DNA of 64,000 bases, from positions 7,750,001-7,814,000 of the forward strand of contig JAMPIQ010000001.1 in NCBI GenBank assembly GCA_024699855.1. The letters are read 5' to 3'. Position numbers and translations under genes: made by a program. The notes under the pieces were generated by a model. That model saw only the letters and a list, made by a program, of their open reading frames with translations, had not been told where the DNA came from and did no database searches. The stretch's first letter is position 1, and each line of letters starts with the position of its first letter. The DNA comes from Aphelenchoides besseyi. Taxonomy: Eukaryota; Nematoda; Chromadorea; Rhabditida; Aphelenchoididae. Of this stretch, positions 34,967-45,692 are shown in pieces.

Positions 34967-36612
34967 CTAGTGCATTCGCTGTCGCTTTTCCGGAACCTCC
35001 GGATATTCATCGGCTGGGATAATTGGTGGATTGACCGACTGATCTTCTTCCGTCACTGGAAGCGCGTCTTCTTCTTTAAGTTGGAAAATGTTTTTAGTGT
35101 CAATTTCGTCTTGTGGTTCAACAAACTCAGCTCCCTCCTTTTCAACCTTTGCAGCTAACTTTTCACCCTAAAGAATATTTCATCAGGCTTTTATGTCAAC
35201 AACATACCGCAACTTTGTAAGCATCAGGCAATTTTGTTTTGCTTTCACCAGCAATATCCTCGGAACTACATGCGAAATCATGGCTTGGCAACGAAGAGAG
35301 CCACATCATCATCCTGAATGTTTAATGAACGAGTTAACTTAAAGATTTAACTGACGATTGTGTTTGACATTCAGTGCCGAGTATTTCATTCACAATCAAC
35401 TCATTTCGAATACGTAAAACTTCGTTCTCGATCGTTGGACCCCAATCATTAAGAGACGAGTGAGTTTTCGCGTACTTGCGATCGTAGTTCTCGTAATGAA
35501 GACGTTCAAGCAACAAACCTAAACCCGGCGCTTTTGGCACGTCCATCTGTGGAAACAGTAGAAAGTGGAATTCAATAACAAAACTCACTCGTAAGCTTTC
35601 GAATGTTTTCTGAATATCCGATTTGTGTACCAGTCCTCGAATTATCGCAATGATCATTCCTAAAAACAACGATAAATAAGCGACTATAAGTGCTAACTCA
35701 CCAATCATTTTGCGGATCTGATGAAGCATGAAACTTTGTCCTCGAATGTAAATTGTGATAAATTCCATGTCTTCTTTGCGAATCGAATCATAGAATGTAA
35801 ACGTTTTGTCGGTTTTAAATGAGATGATAAATCGATTGCAACTCTGATCAGCGTACTCTCTAAACGACAATATGACTAGAGAACAGTCTTACAAATACGA
35901 ACCTTCTGGCCGTGTAATTGAAGAAATTGTGAGTTCCAATAAACGATTTGAGAAGATCGTCAATTTCAGCAATTCGTTCGGGTGTAATTCGATACTTCGA
36001 ATTCGTAAGTTGGTCCAATTCGGCAAAAGCGAACGTCGGCAGCGTGTAGGAGTAGGTGCGAGAATCGCACGATTTCTGAGCGTGAAAAGAAGGTGTCGTT
36101 CGACAGATACCAACAACCCGAATATCTTTCGGAAGGTGTTCGTTTAGAATCCGTGGTCCATCGGTCAAGAACTTTTCGTCTTTGGGCAAAGTAATGGAGC
36201 AAATCTAAAGCTATTAATGGTCGAATTGCCAATTGGTTACAACCAACCTGCCGAACAGCTGAAACTGCGCGATCAGTTCGAGCGGCTCGTTGGAAGAAAA
36301 CCAAATTTGGTTTCTTTTCTTCTTCTTCCGAGATTATTCCGTAGATTCGCATCGCACGAAACAAATTCGATTCGATGGTAGGAGCATCTTTTTGAACCTT
36401 TAAAACGGTCATCGTTTCCGCGTATTCTTTGAATCAAATACCTGCATCCCGAAGTAGTGTTTTCCTTGATATGCTAACATTATAGCATAACGAAGTGGCT
36501 TGAGCTTCTTCTTCTCTACGACCTGATCCACTTCATTGACCGCACTTTTAGTTGTTTTTGCTTCTACAATGCTCATGATTGATTTTCTTAAAAAACCAAA
36601 AGCTTTTTGCAT
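34967..36612 (-). CDS. PUS1: tRNA pseudouridine synthase PUS1 (TruA family)
   Basis: Converts specific uridines in tRNAs and some other RNAs to pseudouridine. The N-terminal motif is LRYAIMLAYQGKHYFGMQ. The catalytic Asp is in RAARTDRAVSAVRQ. Further conserved blocks are DIRVVGICRTTPSFHAQKSC, DSRTYSYTLPTFAFA, GTHNFFNYT, YIRGQSFMLHQIRKMIG and VPKAPGLGLLLERLHYE. The C-terminal extension (MMWLSSLPSHDF, then an acidic tail ending PEKRQRMH) matches the tail of animal PUS1. Two starts are possible: 36612 gives MQKAFGFLRKSI, a short basic amphipathic leader that could target mitochondria, and 36576 (MSIVEAKTTK) gives a nuclear form. This two-start arrangement is known for mammalian PUS1. Confidence 0.93.
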
Positions 36613-36918
36613 CGAACTCCTAGCACATCGCCTTCCACCAGAAGTCTAATCTACAACTGAAAATGAATTTCGTCTGAAAGACTACAAAACATAATATGGT
36701 CTTCTAAAACCATTGGGTTTAACTGAAACTACTCGCAAGTATAAAAAATTTAATAGAAAACATCAGAATTTACAACAAAAGATCGTTGTGTTTGGAAACG
36801 AACGCAAACGTGGTGATCGAAGGCACTTCATTTGTGTTAAGAAATAACAAATGTGAGGTAAAGATCAAGGAAAAAACTTCAAATTTACAGTTGGTGGAAG
36901 AGCGTACGATCAAATCGC
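36613..36918. other. Short gap between PUS1 and the TFAM-like gene
   Basis: 306 bases of AT-rich DNA upstream of PUS1 and downstream of the TFAM-like gene, both on the minus strand. The order would allow co-transcription, but there is no direct sign of it. No ORF of note. Confidence 0.5.
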
Positions 36919-37827
36919 TCATTTGGATTTATGCGAACCAGAAGTACGACGACGGCGAGTGCTCGTCTTTTTGGCATTCAAGATGAACAACTTCTTTGCT
37001 TCCAGATTCTCTTTAGTTTTCCACTCCTCCAAACTCTTCGAATATTCGTCTCGAAGCTTGCGGACTTCATCGTTGTAACGCTGAAAACATAATTGAGAAA
37101 CACAAGTAACCATCGAACTCACTGATTTCTCGTCCTCGCTCATCGAGTTCCATTTCCTGGCCGCTTCAGCAAAAAGACTGTTGAGTTTTTCGCGTTCGTG
37201 CACTTTCTCGACTTTCGACATCTCATCTTTGACGTACAACGCAAAACTTCCAGGCGGTCGAGTTGGTCGATTGGTGTGTTCGTAGTACTACAATCCGAGA
37301 ATAAGCGCGAAATCGACGGAAAATCAAACCTTGTGCAGTGCATCACGATGAGCGCGAAGTCGTCGCTTCTTGCGAGCTTCTGCTTGTTGTTCGTACAATT
37401 CTTCTTGTTCCTTCTTCGACAAATTCTCGAAATCTTGTGAACGTTTGATTCCAATTTGTTTTGCTTTTTCGTTATACTCCTAAAAACGTCTTATAACCAT
37501 AAAAAGTAGTTAGTTTACCTCGATCTCAGACGACGACAACGATTTCCATTTGCTGCCCGTCAGCTTTCCAGCTTCGGCAATCGACATACCTGGTTGATAA
37601 ACTTCTTTAACTAAATACCCAAATTTTATAGAAACAAGAAATGTAAACATACGCAAAAGAGAGTAAGGAGTGGGTGGACGATAGCCGGTCGGCAACGCGC
37701 GTTTCGAATCATTCAACTTTGCAAATTGAGTGTTGGATGTGTGTAAATAAGTGGGATTTACAGTCGAGATTGCACATCGGTTCGCAAACAACTTAACTAA
37801 AGAGGCCGTCTGAGCAACACGAAACAT
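36919..37827 (-). CDS. TFAM: Mitochondrial transcription factor A-like, two HMG boxes
   Basis: DNA-binding and packaging protein of the mitochondrial nucleoid. A presequence (MFRVAQTASLVKLFANRCAI) precedes two HMG boxes. Box A starts at GYRPPTPYSL and includes the KLTGSKWKSLSSSEIEEY segment. After a basic linker (EARKKRRLRAHRDALHKYY), box B starts at RPPGSFALYVKDEM and includes EAARKWNSMSEDEKSRYND. A basic C-terminal tail (KKTSTRRRRTSGSHKSK) ends the protein. The layout (targeting peptide, HMG, basic linker, HMG, basic tail) is that of TFAM; nematode HMG-5 is the known counterpart. An acceptor TGTTTAG lies about 20 bases before the ATG. Four or five short introns. Confidence 0.9.
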
Positions 37828-39336
37828 TTCGGATGCAAAATTGTTTTCTAAACATGCAATTGTTAATGAAAACGTCTGTTCCAAAATAAACAATCGGGTT
37901 TATTTGTTTAAGAACACATATCAAATGACATAAAAGTTCTTTCAAAAACACTGAACAGATTAAACAATAAAGAACTAAATCGCATTCTCTCATCTAAACG
38001 ATCTTATAACAACGATTTCCTTTGAATACCAACCGCTGACTGTTTATCTTCGTTGATGGCTGAAGGACAACAGCTGTGGAGTGCAGGGCGCACAACGCCA
38101 ATTTGCGTGTTGAATGTTCGAATTGACCGCCAAATATGATGAATCAGTAGAGATTGAAATTCATTTTCAGTTATCGGCTTCGAGTAAAAACCCCAAATTC
38201 AACCACATGTGTACGTCTTTCAAGCATCCTGATCGATACATTAACGAATTGAATTACATTTAATGCGGATTAATGAGCAGACAAACGTCATTTTGTCGTC
38301 CCATTTCTATTTGAGCATCATTGTTGTGGAGTGAAACCCAAGATGTTCGGTTTGTTTAAACGTCAATTCCTGAAATACGAGCTGTTGACCGTCTTTCCGT
38401 GAAACCGTCAACCGAAACTAAGTCGTGGATATAAGAACGTAAGCAATGTGCTACTTAGACCAAAGGTTCCAGTTTGTTGGGTTCTTTCGCAAAACTTTAT
38501 TGTCAATTGATGTTTGTGTTCGAAACATAATTTCCTTCCAAGCCAATTGTTTTCGCTTTCTGTGATTCGGGGTTTTGTAAAGCAGCCATTGTGGACCCAT
38601 TATTATAGCGTATTCATAGATTGGAGAATTGGGAAGCGGTGAAACGGCTCCGCTCAACGAGATTAGATGACGGAGACCAAAACGAAACGCAATGCATTCT
38701 AAGCATAAAAACGAAAGCGATGAATAGTCGGACTTATCAAAATGATGTTTTTCGTTTTGGCGAATTGAGTTCGAACAACCGTTGAGATGTCCGCTGACAA
38801 AAGAACGAGCAGATGACTAAATAGCTAAAAGCGTGTTTCCTTCACAACAAGATTGGTCTCTTGTTTGATGTCATTTGTTCAGACTGAAGATTTTCATATT
38901 CATGAAGATAATAAGCATAACATTAAGATTCTTAGTCTTCTTCCTTATTAGCGGTCGGAGTGTGATGTTGAAAGCTTCGAACCACATTCACTACTTCGAC
39001 GAAGTCTGTAGCGTTCGTGTCTGTCTAATTATGCCATTTTTGAATTTAACGAATCGCTTTGTTGAAAAACTTTCATCTTTCTTCTACGTGCCGGATGATC
39101 TTTTACTTCCGCCAATTTACTCTCCATTCAACTTATGCGCGTCGCTGTTCGGTCGGAAATATGCTCACGACACTTTTCCTTAGGGTCGTTCTCGCGTGTC
39201 CAGGTGGTCAGATTTGTCTCGTTTGTTGGCTGTCAATTTGTAGAAACGAATACAATCCGAAGAATACTCATGACGCCACAACTTTTCTGCTTATAAACGA
39301 CTGTTGTTAGTGTTCCGCTGATATCATTCGAACGCA
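37828..39336. other. 1.5 kb without a supported gene between TFAM-like and globin
   Basis: Divergent upstream regions of the two genes. A minus-strand ORF at 38451-38657 and a plus-strand ORF from 38902 to 39183 (with a hydrophobic start) are open but lack splice context, homology or recognisable motifs. Nothing else stands out. Confidence 0.5.
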
Positions 39337-39992
39337 ATGCGAACCTCGTCGTCGGTTAATCATTTGGCTCCACGACCCTTGAGAAGATGTCGAAGCGCAT
39401 CGCCGGCGTTACGGTCAAATTTGTTGACGGCCGAACAACAACTTTTGTTGAGAAAATCCTTTTCGAACATCAACAAGAAGACACTTGGTCACTCGATTTA
39501 TGTTGCAATGACACGTAGGTTTTTGCTCAATAATGTCGACAATTGAAGCATTGTAGATAAGTGTCCCGAGTTACCGAAACTTTTCGGGCAAAACTGCAGC
39601 GAAGTTGAACGTCATGAACGCTATTTCGTGGATTTGATTCAATCGACAATTGACAATTTGGTTGATTTGGAAGGCGCTTTGCAACCTTGGCTTGCAATGG
39701 TTGGACATTTTCATGCAGGTTTTGCAATTCGGTTTGTTAAACTCCTATTCAATGATCATATTCGTTGATTTTAAGTTCAAAACATTGGGATGCTTTTGGA
39801 GAAGCGGTGGTGAGCTCGGTAACCGAATGGATTGGACCAGGACGTCATCACAAAGAAACAATTCGTGCATGGATGATTTTGGCTTCGTTTGCTGCCGATC
39901 GTTTGAGTGCTGCTTCAAACTTAACGGGCAGTCCATTTAGTACCCTTCAACTAATGACATTAGTTTCAAGTGGACCCAATACCCCTATGTAA
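39337..39992 (+). CDS. Globin with Arg/Ser-rich N-terminal extension
   Basis: A heme-binding globin of the type expressed in nematode neurons. Three exons (39337-39514, 39557-39731, 39776-39992) give 189 residues. The first 29 are basic and Ser-rich (RPLRRCRSASPALRS). The fold starts at LTAEQQLLLRKSFSNI (helix A). The proline-bearing B-C region is HKCPELPKLFGQNC. A His in VERHERYFVDLIQ is the probable distal (E7) ligand, and the second His of MVGHFHAGFAI is the probable proximal (F8) ligand. KHWDAFGEAVVSSVTEWIG is helix G, and IRAWMILASFAADRL is helix H. The last 25 residues form a polar tail. Both heme ligands being present argues for a functional globin, perhaps an oxygen or redox sensor. 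The exact subfamily is not assigned. Confidence 0.88.
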
Positions 39993-40381
39993 TTTGTTTG
40001 CACATCCATCTCAGAAATTAAACCTATCTTTGAAAGTTTCGTTAAGTTAAAGTTTCTTCAAAAGCTATGAATCATAACTACGACAATTAGACTGATGGGA
40101 CATTGTCGTGAGTCACAGCTGTAAAGTTATGGCCATTTTTATGACTCAAATCGTTTCGTTCGGACGCAATGAATAAACCAGCAAATTGCTGCCAGCTGCT
40201 TTCCTCGCCGTTTGACCTCTTCGCCTTGGGCTCCTTTAGACATTTGATCCAACTTCTCGAACACTCAAACAGCTCACCGTTTTTTTGCTTAGAAACAACA
40301 AACTTGAGCGGAGACCATTCGATCTTTCAAGAATAGTTTTAGTTACCAGTTTGAACAGGATCAGAACTCAAGACGCGTAAA
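39993..40381. other. Upstream region of the gelsolin-like gene
   Basis: Globin 3' flank and gelsolin 5' flank. Acceptor-like TTTTAG and ACCAG sites lie within 50 bases of the gelsolin ATG, consistent with an outron or 5'UTR intron. No gene seen. Confidence 0.5.
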
Positions 40382-42481
40382 ATGGCTCCTACTGTTGATC
40401 CCAAGTTCGAAAATGCGGGAAAGAAGATTGGTTTGGAAATTTGGCGTGTCAAAGTGAGTACATTAATTAAGAACAATTAAACAATTTACCTTAAGAAATT
40501 TGACTTAGAAGTCGTGCCAAAAGAGCAATTCGGTGAGTTATTTTAATTCATTGATCACACTTCTCTTCAGGCAACTTTTATACAGGAGATTCCTACATTG
40601 TGCTAAACGTGAGTTAATCATCATCTAATAAGCTTCATTTCCGTGTACAGACAAAAACAAACGACAGCTTCGATCTTCACTTTTGGCTCGGAAGTGAAAC
40701 AACTCAAGATGAAGCAGGCAGTGCAGCAATTTTCTCGGTTGCTTTGGACGACTCATTGGGCGGTATTCCGGTTCAGTATCGAGAAGTAATCGTTTAGGCG
40801 TCAACGGCTAGTACAACGAAAATAATTTTAGGTGCAAAATCACGAAAGTGCACTGTTTCTCTCGTATTTCAAATCGGGCATTACATATTTACAAGGTGGA
40901 CATGCCACAGGATTCAATCACGTGGTCGATAATTATGAAAACTGGAAACCACGACTTTTCCAGTGCAAGGGCAAACGAAATGTTCGATGTGTTCAAGTCG
41001 ATCAAATCAAAGAAAGTTTGAATTTGGGAGGTTTGTAAAACCAAAACAACTTTAACTGGACCATTACCAGATGCTTTTATATTGGATCTTGGGACTGAAC
41101 TTTACGTTTGGTGTCCTCCAGAAAGTGGTCGCTTAGAGCGTGTAAAAGTGGGTGCGAACAAAGGATGCGATAAGAATAACAACTTAGGCTGTGGAATATG
41201 CTCAGAAGATTCGCGATCAAGAACGTGCTGGCAAACCGAAAATCGAAGTTTTGGGTAAATTGTTTTGATGGGTAGTCAAATCTCAAACTTGATTCTATAG
41301 ATGAAAACTGGAATACTAAAACCAAGTTCTGGGTATGTTTGTGCAAAGGAGTCCAATAGGAATGTGTTTTTAGGACCATTTTGGTGGTGTGCAAATGGTT
41401 GGTATTGTATTTTCCTTCGAAATCGATTGTCTATAGGTTGGATGGATTAAAACCTCAAGAGCTGGAGGTGTGGATGTTGATTTTTGGAGAGACAGAGCAG
41501 AAGAACTTACCGTAAGTCGTCTAATTGTACTTTTTATGCATTTTTGTTAAATAATAACATCACGAGATTCATCTAAGAACAACTAAACAAAAGGTTTCTT
41601 GAAGCTCTACAAAGTATCAGATGCAACTGGCAAAATCGAGTTGACAAAAATACGACAAGGAGCACTTAAATTCGATGATCTGAAATCAGAGGTAATTTGG
41701 GATCACAACAAATGAATTGCAATTATTCAGGACGTTTTTATTCTTGACGCGCAGTCTTCTGGAATCTACGTTTGGATTGGAAAGAAAGCGACAGCTCAAG
41801 AGCGATCCAAGGCGATGCATTTTGGCCAAGATTTCCTTATACGACAAGCGCGCCCTCCTTGGTTTACCATTGTAAAAGTTCTGGACGGTGCAGAACCGGA
41901 CACATTCAAACAATGGTTTTCTGATTTGACTGATCAAAAGAAAACGACAAAATTCCAACCAAAACTCTACCACGTATCAAACGAAACGGGCAAGATGGTC
42001 GTCGAAGAAATTGCAAATTTCTATCAAGAGGTGAGAATATCATTCGATCTCTTTTTATGAATCTTTAGGACTTGGATATAGACGATGTGTTTGTATTGGA
42101 CGCCTTAAACGTCGTTTACGTTTGGATCGGAGACGGTTAGTATATGAAGAGGCGATACCAATTAAATCAATTTCAGAAGCTAACAAAGCCGAGAAGGATA
42201 TGGCTGAGAGTACAGCACAAACGTTTTTGAAAACAAGTTCGATTCCACGTCATAAAAAAGCAGAAGTCGAAGTACTTTTCCAAGTTTGTTTTATTGAAAA
42301 CGTCAATTTAACTTCGACTTGATTACAGGGAAAGGAAACGCCTGGCTTCACGAAGTTGTTTCCGGAGTGGGATCCTAAAATGTGGGCGAAGGTCTGTTCG
42401 TCTCAACAAACGAATTGCAATTGCATGTTTCAGAAAGAAAAGGACTACAAAAACTTGCGCAATCTTTTGTTTCAACAATAA
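40382..42481 (+). CDS. gsnl-1: Gelsolin-like actin-regulating protein, four gelsolin domains
   Basis: A calcium-dependent actin severing/capping protein. The N terminus [20 protein letters not shown] opens gelsolin domain 1, with [20 protein letters not shown] and [11 protein letters not shown], then [20 protein letters not shown]. Domain 2 reads [14 protein letters not shown] and [20 protein letters not shown] third repeat is [15 protein letters not shown] with [21 protein letters not shown] fourth is [20 protein letters not shown] with [19 protein letters not shown]. It ends [13 protein letters not shown], with no villin headpiece. Four domains rather than the usual three or six matches the nematode GSNL-1 type. 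The gene has about a dozen exons, one only about 40 bases long. Confidence 0.92.
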
Positions 42482-42895
42482 GTTTAGTTGATTGTGAATT
42501 ATAGTTTTGCTTGCTCAATTACGCTTTATTACGATTTGCTTTGCTCGTCTAACCAATTAAACTTACATTTGGGTTAAAGGAAATTTATTCGAAGACAAAA
42601 CCCGAACACGATACAAAACCGTGTATTTAGAAACAACGTGCAAATCTTAAACATAACAATCAACGGAAAGAACAAAGAGTGGAAAACAGGTGAATTACCC
42701 GCAAGCAAAATTAGAACGACCTGATGACTGTTGAAAATCACATTGATAATTGAGACTAAAAAGACAAATGACGTAGGTAAAGATTATTGAAATTGGACAT
42801 CAGTTTGCTCAATAATGATTAGGAGAGGACAAGCCCTAAGAATTCACCGAGTGACGCAAATATGCTTAGACAGCAGGAGACTGTTCATTCAACGG
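42482..42895. other. Tail-to-tail gap between gelsolin-like and TBL1
   Basis: AT-rich 3' flanks of converging genes. No ORF or RNA gene seen. Confidence 0.55.
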
Positions 42896-45692
42896 CTATT
42901 GATGTTTGAGACATCGAATGTCCATTACAAGCACCTAAAATTATATGTAAGTTCGAATTCATAAGCGAACAAACATGTCCATCGTCGCATGCTGCCGCCA
43001 ATCGATCGCCACGACGATTCCAATCCAAATCGTAAATACCAATTGTACCGGTGTACCGGAGGGCCAGTTTTCCGCTGTTTAAATCGTGAATTATGACCGA
43101 ACCGTCAAACGATCCGCTCGCAATGTATCGACCGTCTGGCGAGAAAGCGACCGAGTAGACGGCATCTGAAATCGCGATTGTTGATAAGATCTTGAGATTT
43201 GTATCGGAAAGTTTGAATATTTCGAATTAGTGCAATGTCTTTTTAACCTGTTTACCTTTGTGTTCTTTGAAGTAATAAGTGCACGTTTCGGCAGTAACAT
43301 CGTAGATCTTGTGAGAGTGATCAAACGATGCTGTGGCAACAATGTTCGGAGCCGATGGAGCCCAACGAACCGCGTGAATTTCTCTCGTGTGTGCATTTAC
43401 ACTAAATACGGGCAAATCCTGTTCCAATGACCAAATTTTAAGTGATCGATCGTCAGAACACGATGCCAATAGTTTAGAGATTCGGTTGAATTTCACCGCA
43501 TTCACTTCGTTTTCGTGAGCCTAAAATCAAAGAATGAGTTGAGAAACCGGCTGTTCATCATTTTACTTTGTAGCTTCTTATCGGTTTATTTACACCAACA
43601 CGGCAAATGTGAATGTACCAATCGACTGAACATGATGCGAACATTTCCTCGTCAATCCAATCGACATCAAGAGCTGATTGAGTGTGAAACATAAATTTTT
43701 TTGTTTCATTCGTCAGCGGATCCCAAATTATTGTACTCTTTAATTTCATTATAACCTTTACATTTTTGATTACTTACATTATCCACTCCTGCACTCAGAA
43801 TTCGAGTACCACTTGGATCCCATTTAAGAGCAAAAATTGGCCCCTTGTGTAGATTGGTGATTTCGTAGACTCGCTCGCCTTCCCGATTCCATACTCTAAC
43901 CCCACCGTCATAACAACTGGTTGCCAGGTACTTTCCATTCATATTCCAATCAATACCCGTAACATCTGATTGCGCATCTTGCTTCCGATGGTCCAAAATA
44001 ACCGGAGCAATGTGCGCACTCTTCGTACGATCATCCAAAGGCAATCGACAAATCTGTGCAGTGCCATCTATCGATCTAAATGGAACGAATTAACATCCTT
44101 TCTCTTGTAATTTAAACGTACCCACTAGCTACGATATCAACATCGGTCGTTGGACACCACGTGGTCATGCAATGACATTTGGCAGTGTAGGGCGGCAAAA
44201 TGATCACTTTTTCGCGGTCCATCTATACAATAAAAATCATTTCATAGTTCATTGTTGTTTATGTTGTTTAGTATTTGTAATGTTAACAAGTTTGTTAGTA
44301 CGAGGACCAAACCTACTTCGATATCGGGATCGATTCCCGGAGTATTGGGAAGAAGTTTGCCATTTTTACTGTGCAATAGCAACGATGATCCGCTCACTTC
44401 ACGAGCGTTTGTTCCATTCATGCTAGAATAAGCAAAACTTGAAGAATTGCAACGATTCGATCGCTCAATCAAATAAACACAAAATGGTTTTAAGCCTGAG
44501 TTTTATGGCAATTCAAAATAAGAAAAACAAAAACGGTTATAAAGGAAAACAACCAAATGGAATACAATCCACAACACACTATTAAAGATAAACACAACCA
44601 ATAGAATGGAAATCCGGCTGCTTGAGAGCTAACATCCTACCCGGGTTTTGCAGTCGCAGCAGCGGTTGTAGCGGCTTTGATCTTGCCGACTGTCGTATTA
44701 CTGCCATTTGTGTAGAAACGATTGGAATTGGCTATGGTTGGGTTTGTTTGATTATAGTTCATTGAAACAGCGGGCGCCATTCCATTAGATTCATTGTCCA
44801 TTACATGAGAGGATGGAAAAGAAGTTGTAAGATTTGCGCCGCTAGTTGCTGGATTTGATGCTTGAGAAGGTTGTACAATAGCCATTGGTGTTTCTTTTGT
44901 TTGTAGGTTTATAACCGAAGAAGTTGCGGCAGCCGATGTACCAGGTTGAGGATTTTCGTTGTTTGTCTCGTCGTTTTCGTCTTCCATTCCATCCAATGTC
45001 TCGACGTCCGATGATGATTGCGATGAAGAGGCCGAAATATCGGAGGCCGGTTGTGGCGGTTCAACAATTCGAAGGTTTGGCGGCTTTCGAGAACATGCTT
45101 CTTCGCCCAATTCGGCAATAACTTTCTCTTCTAGTATTCTCATTCGATCAGTATCGGGTAAAACTGAATATAAATTGTGTTAGCCATTGACCATAATAAC
45201 AAACCTGCTTCAAGAAGTCCCATGGTTCCCAAGTTACTTTCGAACAATCGAGCATCATTTGTGTCGGTGGTTGTTGAGGCCAAAGCAGCGAAAAATTCGG
45301 CTTCCGTGAAATGCAAACCCTTTTGAATGATCGTAATAAGCGCACCACGAGGAACTTGTGTGCCATCGATTGTCGAGTTGACGATATTCGATTCGCATCC
45401 GAACGTGAAAGCAGTGTGTTGGAATCCTGAAATGTAAATTTAATTGGCCCAAAGTCCTCTTTCTGTTTGTCCCCCCCTATGACGCATCAAACTCGCTTTT
45501 TTGGTCGCGACTGCAAAGAACGCGCACGCTGGTCGCCTGTTTTCCATAAAACCCGCGGACCGCATTTGTTTTCTGACCCAAACGAAAGAACTTCGATGTG
45601 ACAACCATTGACACATGCGACTCACCATTTTCGAGCATATACCGATAAATAAGGAAGTTAACTTCGTCCGATGTAAATGTACCGCCGTCCAT
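42896..45692 (-). CDS. TBL1XR1: TBL1/TBL1XR1, F-box-like WD40 subunit of NCoR/SMRT corepressor
   Basis: A WD40 exchange factor in the NCoR/SMRT-HDAC3 corepressor complex (Drosophila ebi). It starts [20 protein letters not shown], the LisH dimerisation motif, then [21 protein letters not shown], the F-box-like region. A low-complexity Ser/Thr/Asn/Ala linker of over 150 residues follows. The WD40 propeller begins around [14 protein letters not shown] and includes [98 protein letters not shown] and [20 protein letters not shown] last small exon gives [12 protein letters not shown] and the stop at 42896. Intron 1 (about 45427-45626) is longer and richer in GC than any other intron here and may hold a control element. 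Confidence 0.95.

Noticed and set aside
38451..38657. 68-codon minus-strand ORF in the gap upstream of TFAM
   Set aside because: No splice context, no homology that I recognise, and the length is within chance expectation.
38902..39183. 93-codon plus-strand ORF beginning with a signal-peptide-like sequence
   Set aside because: A single AT-rich ORF; hydrophobic starts arise easily by chance in such DNA. No conserved motif or exon structure.
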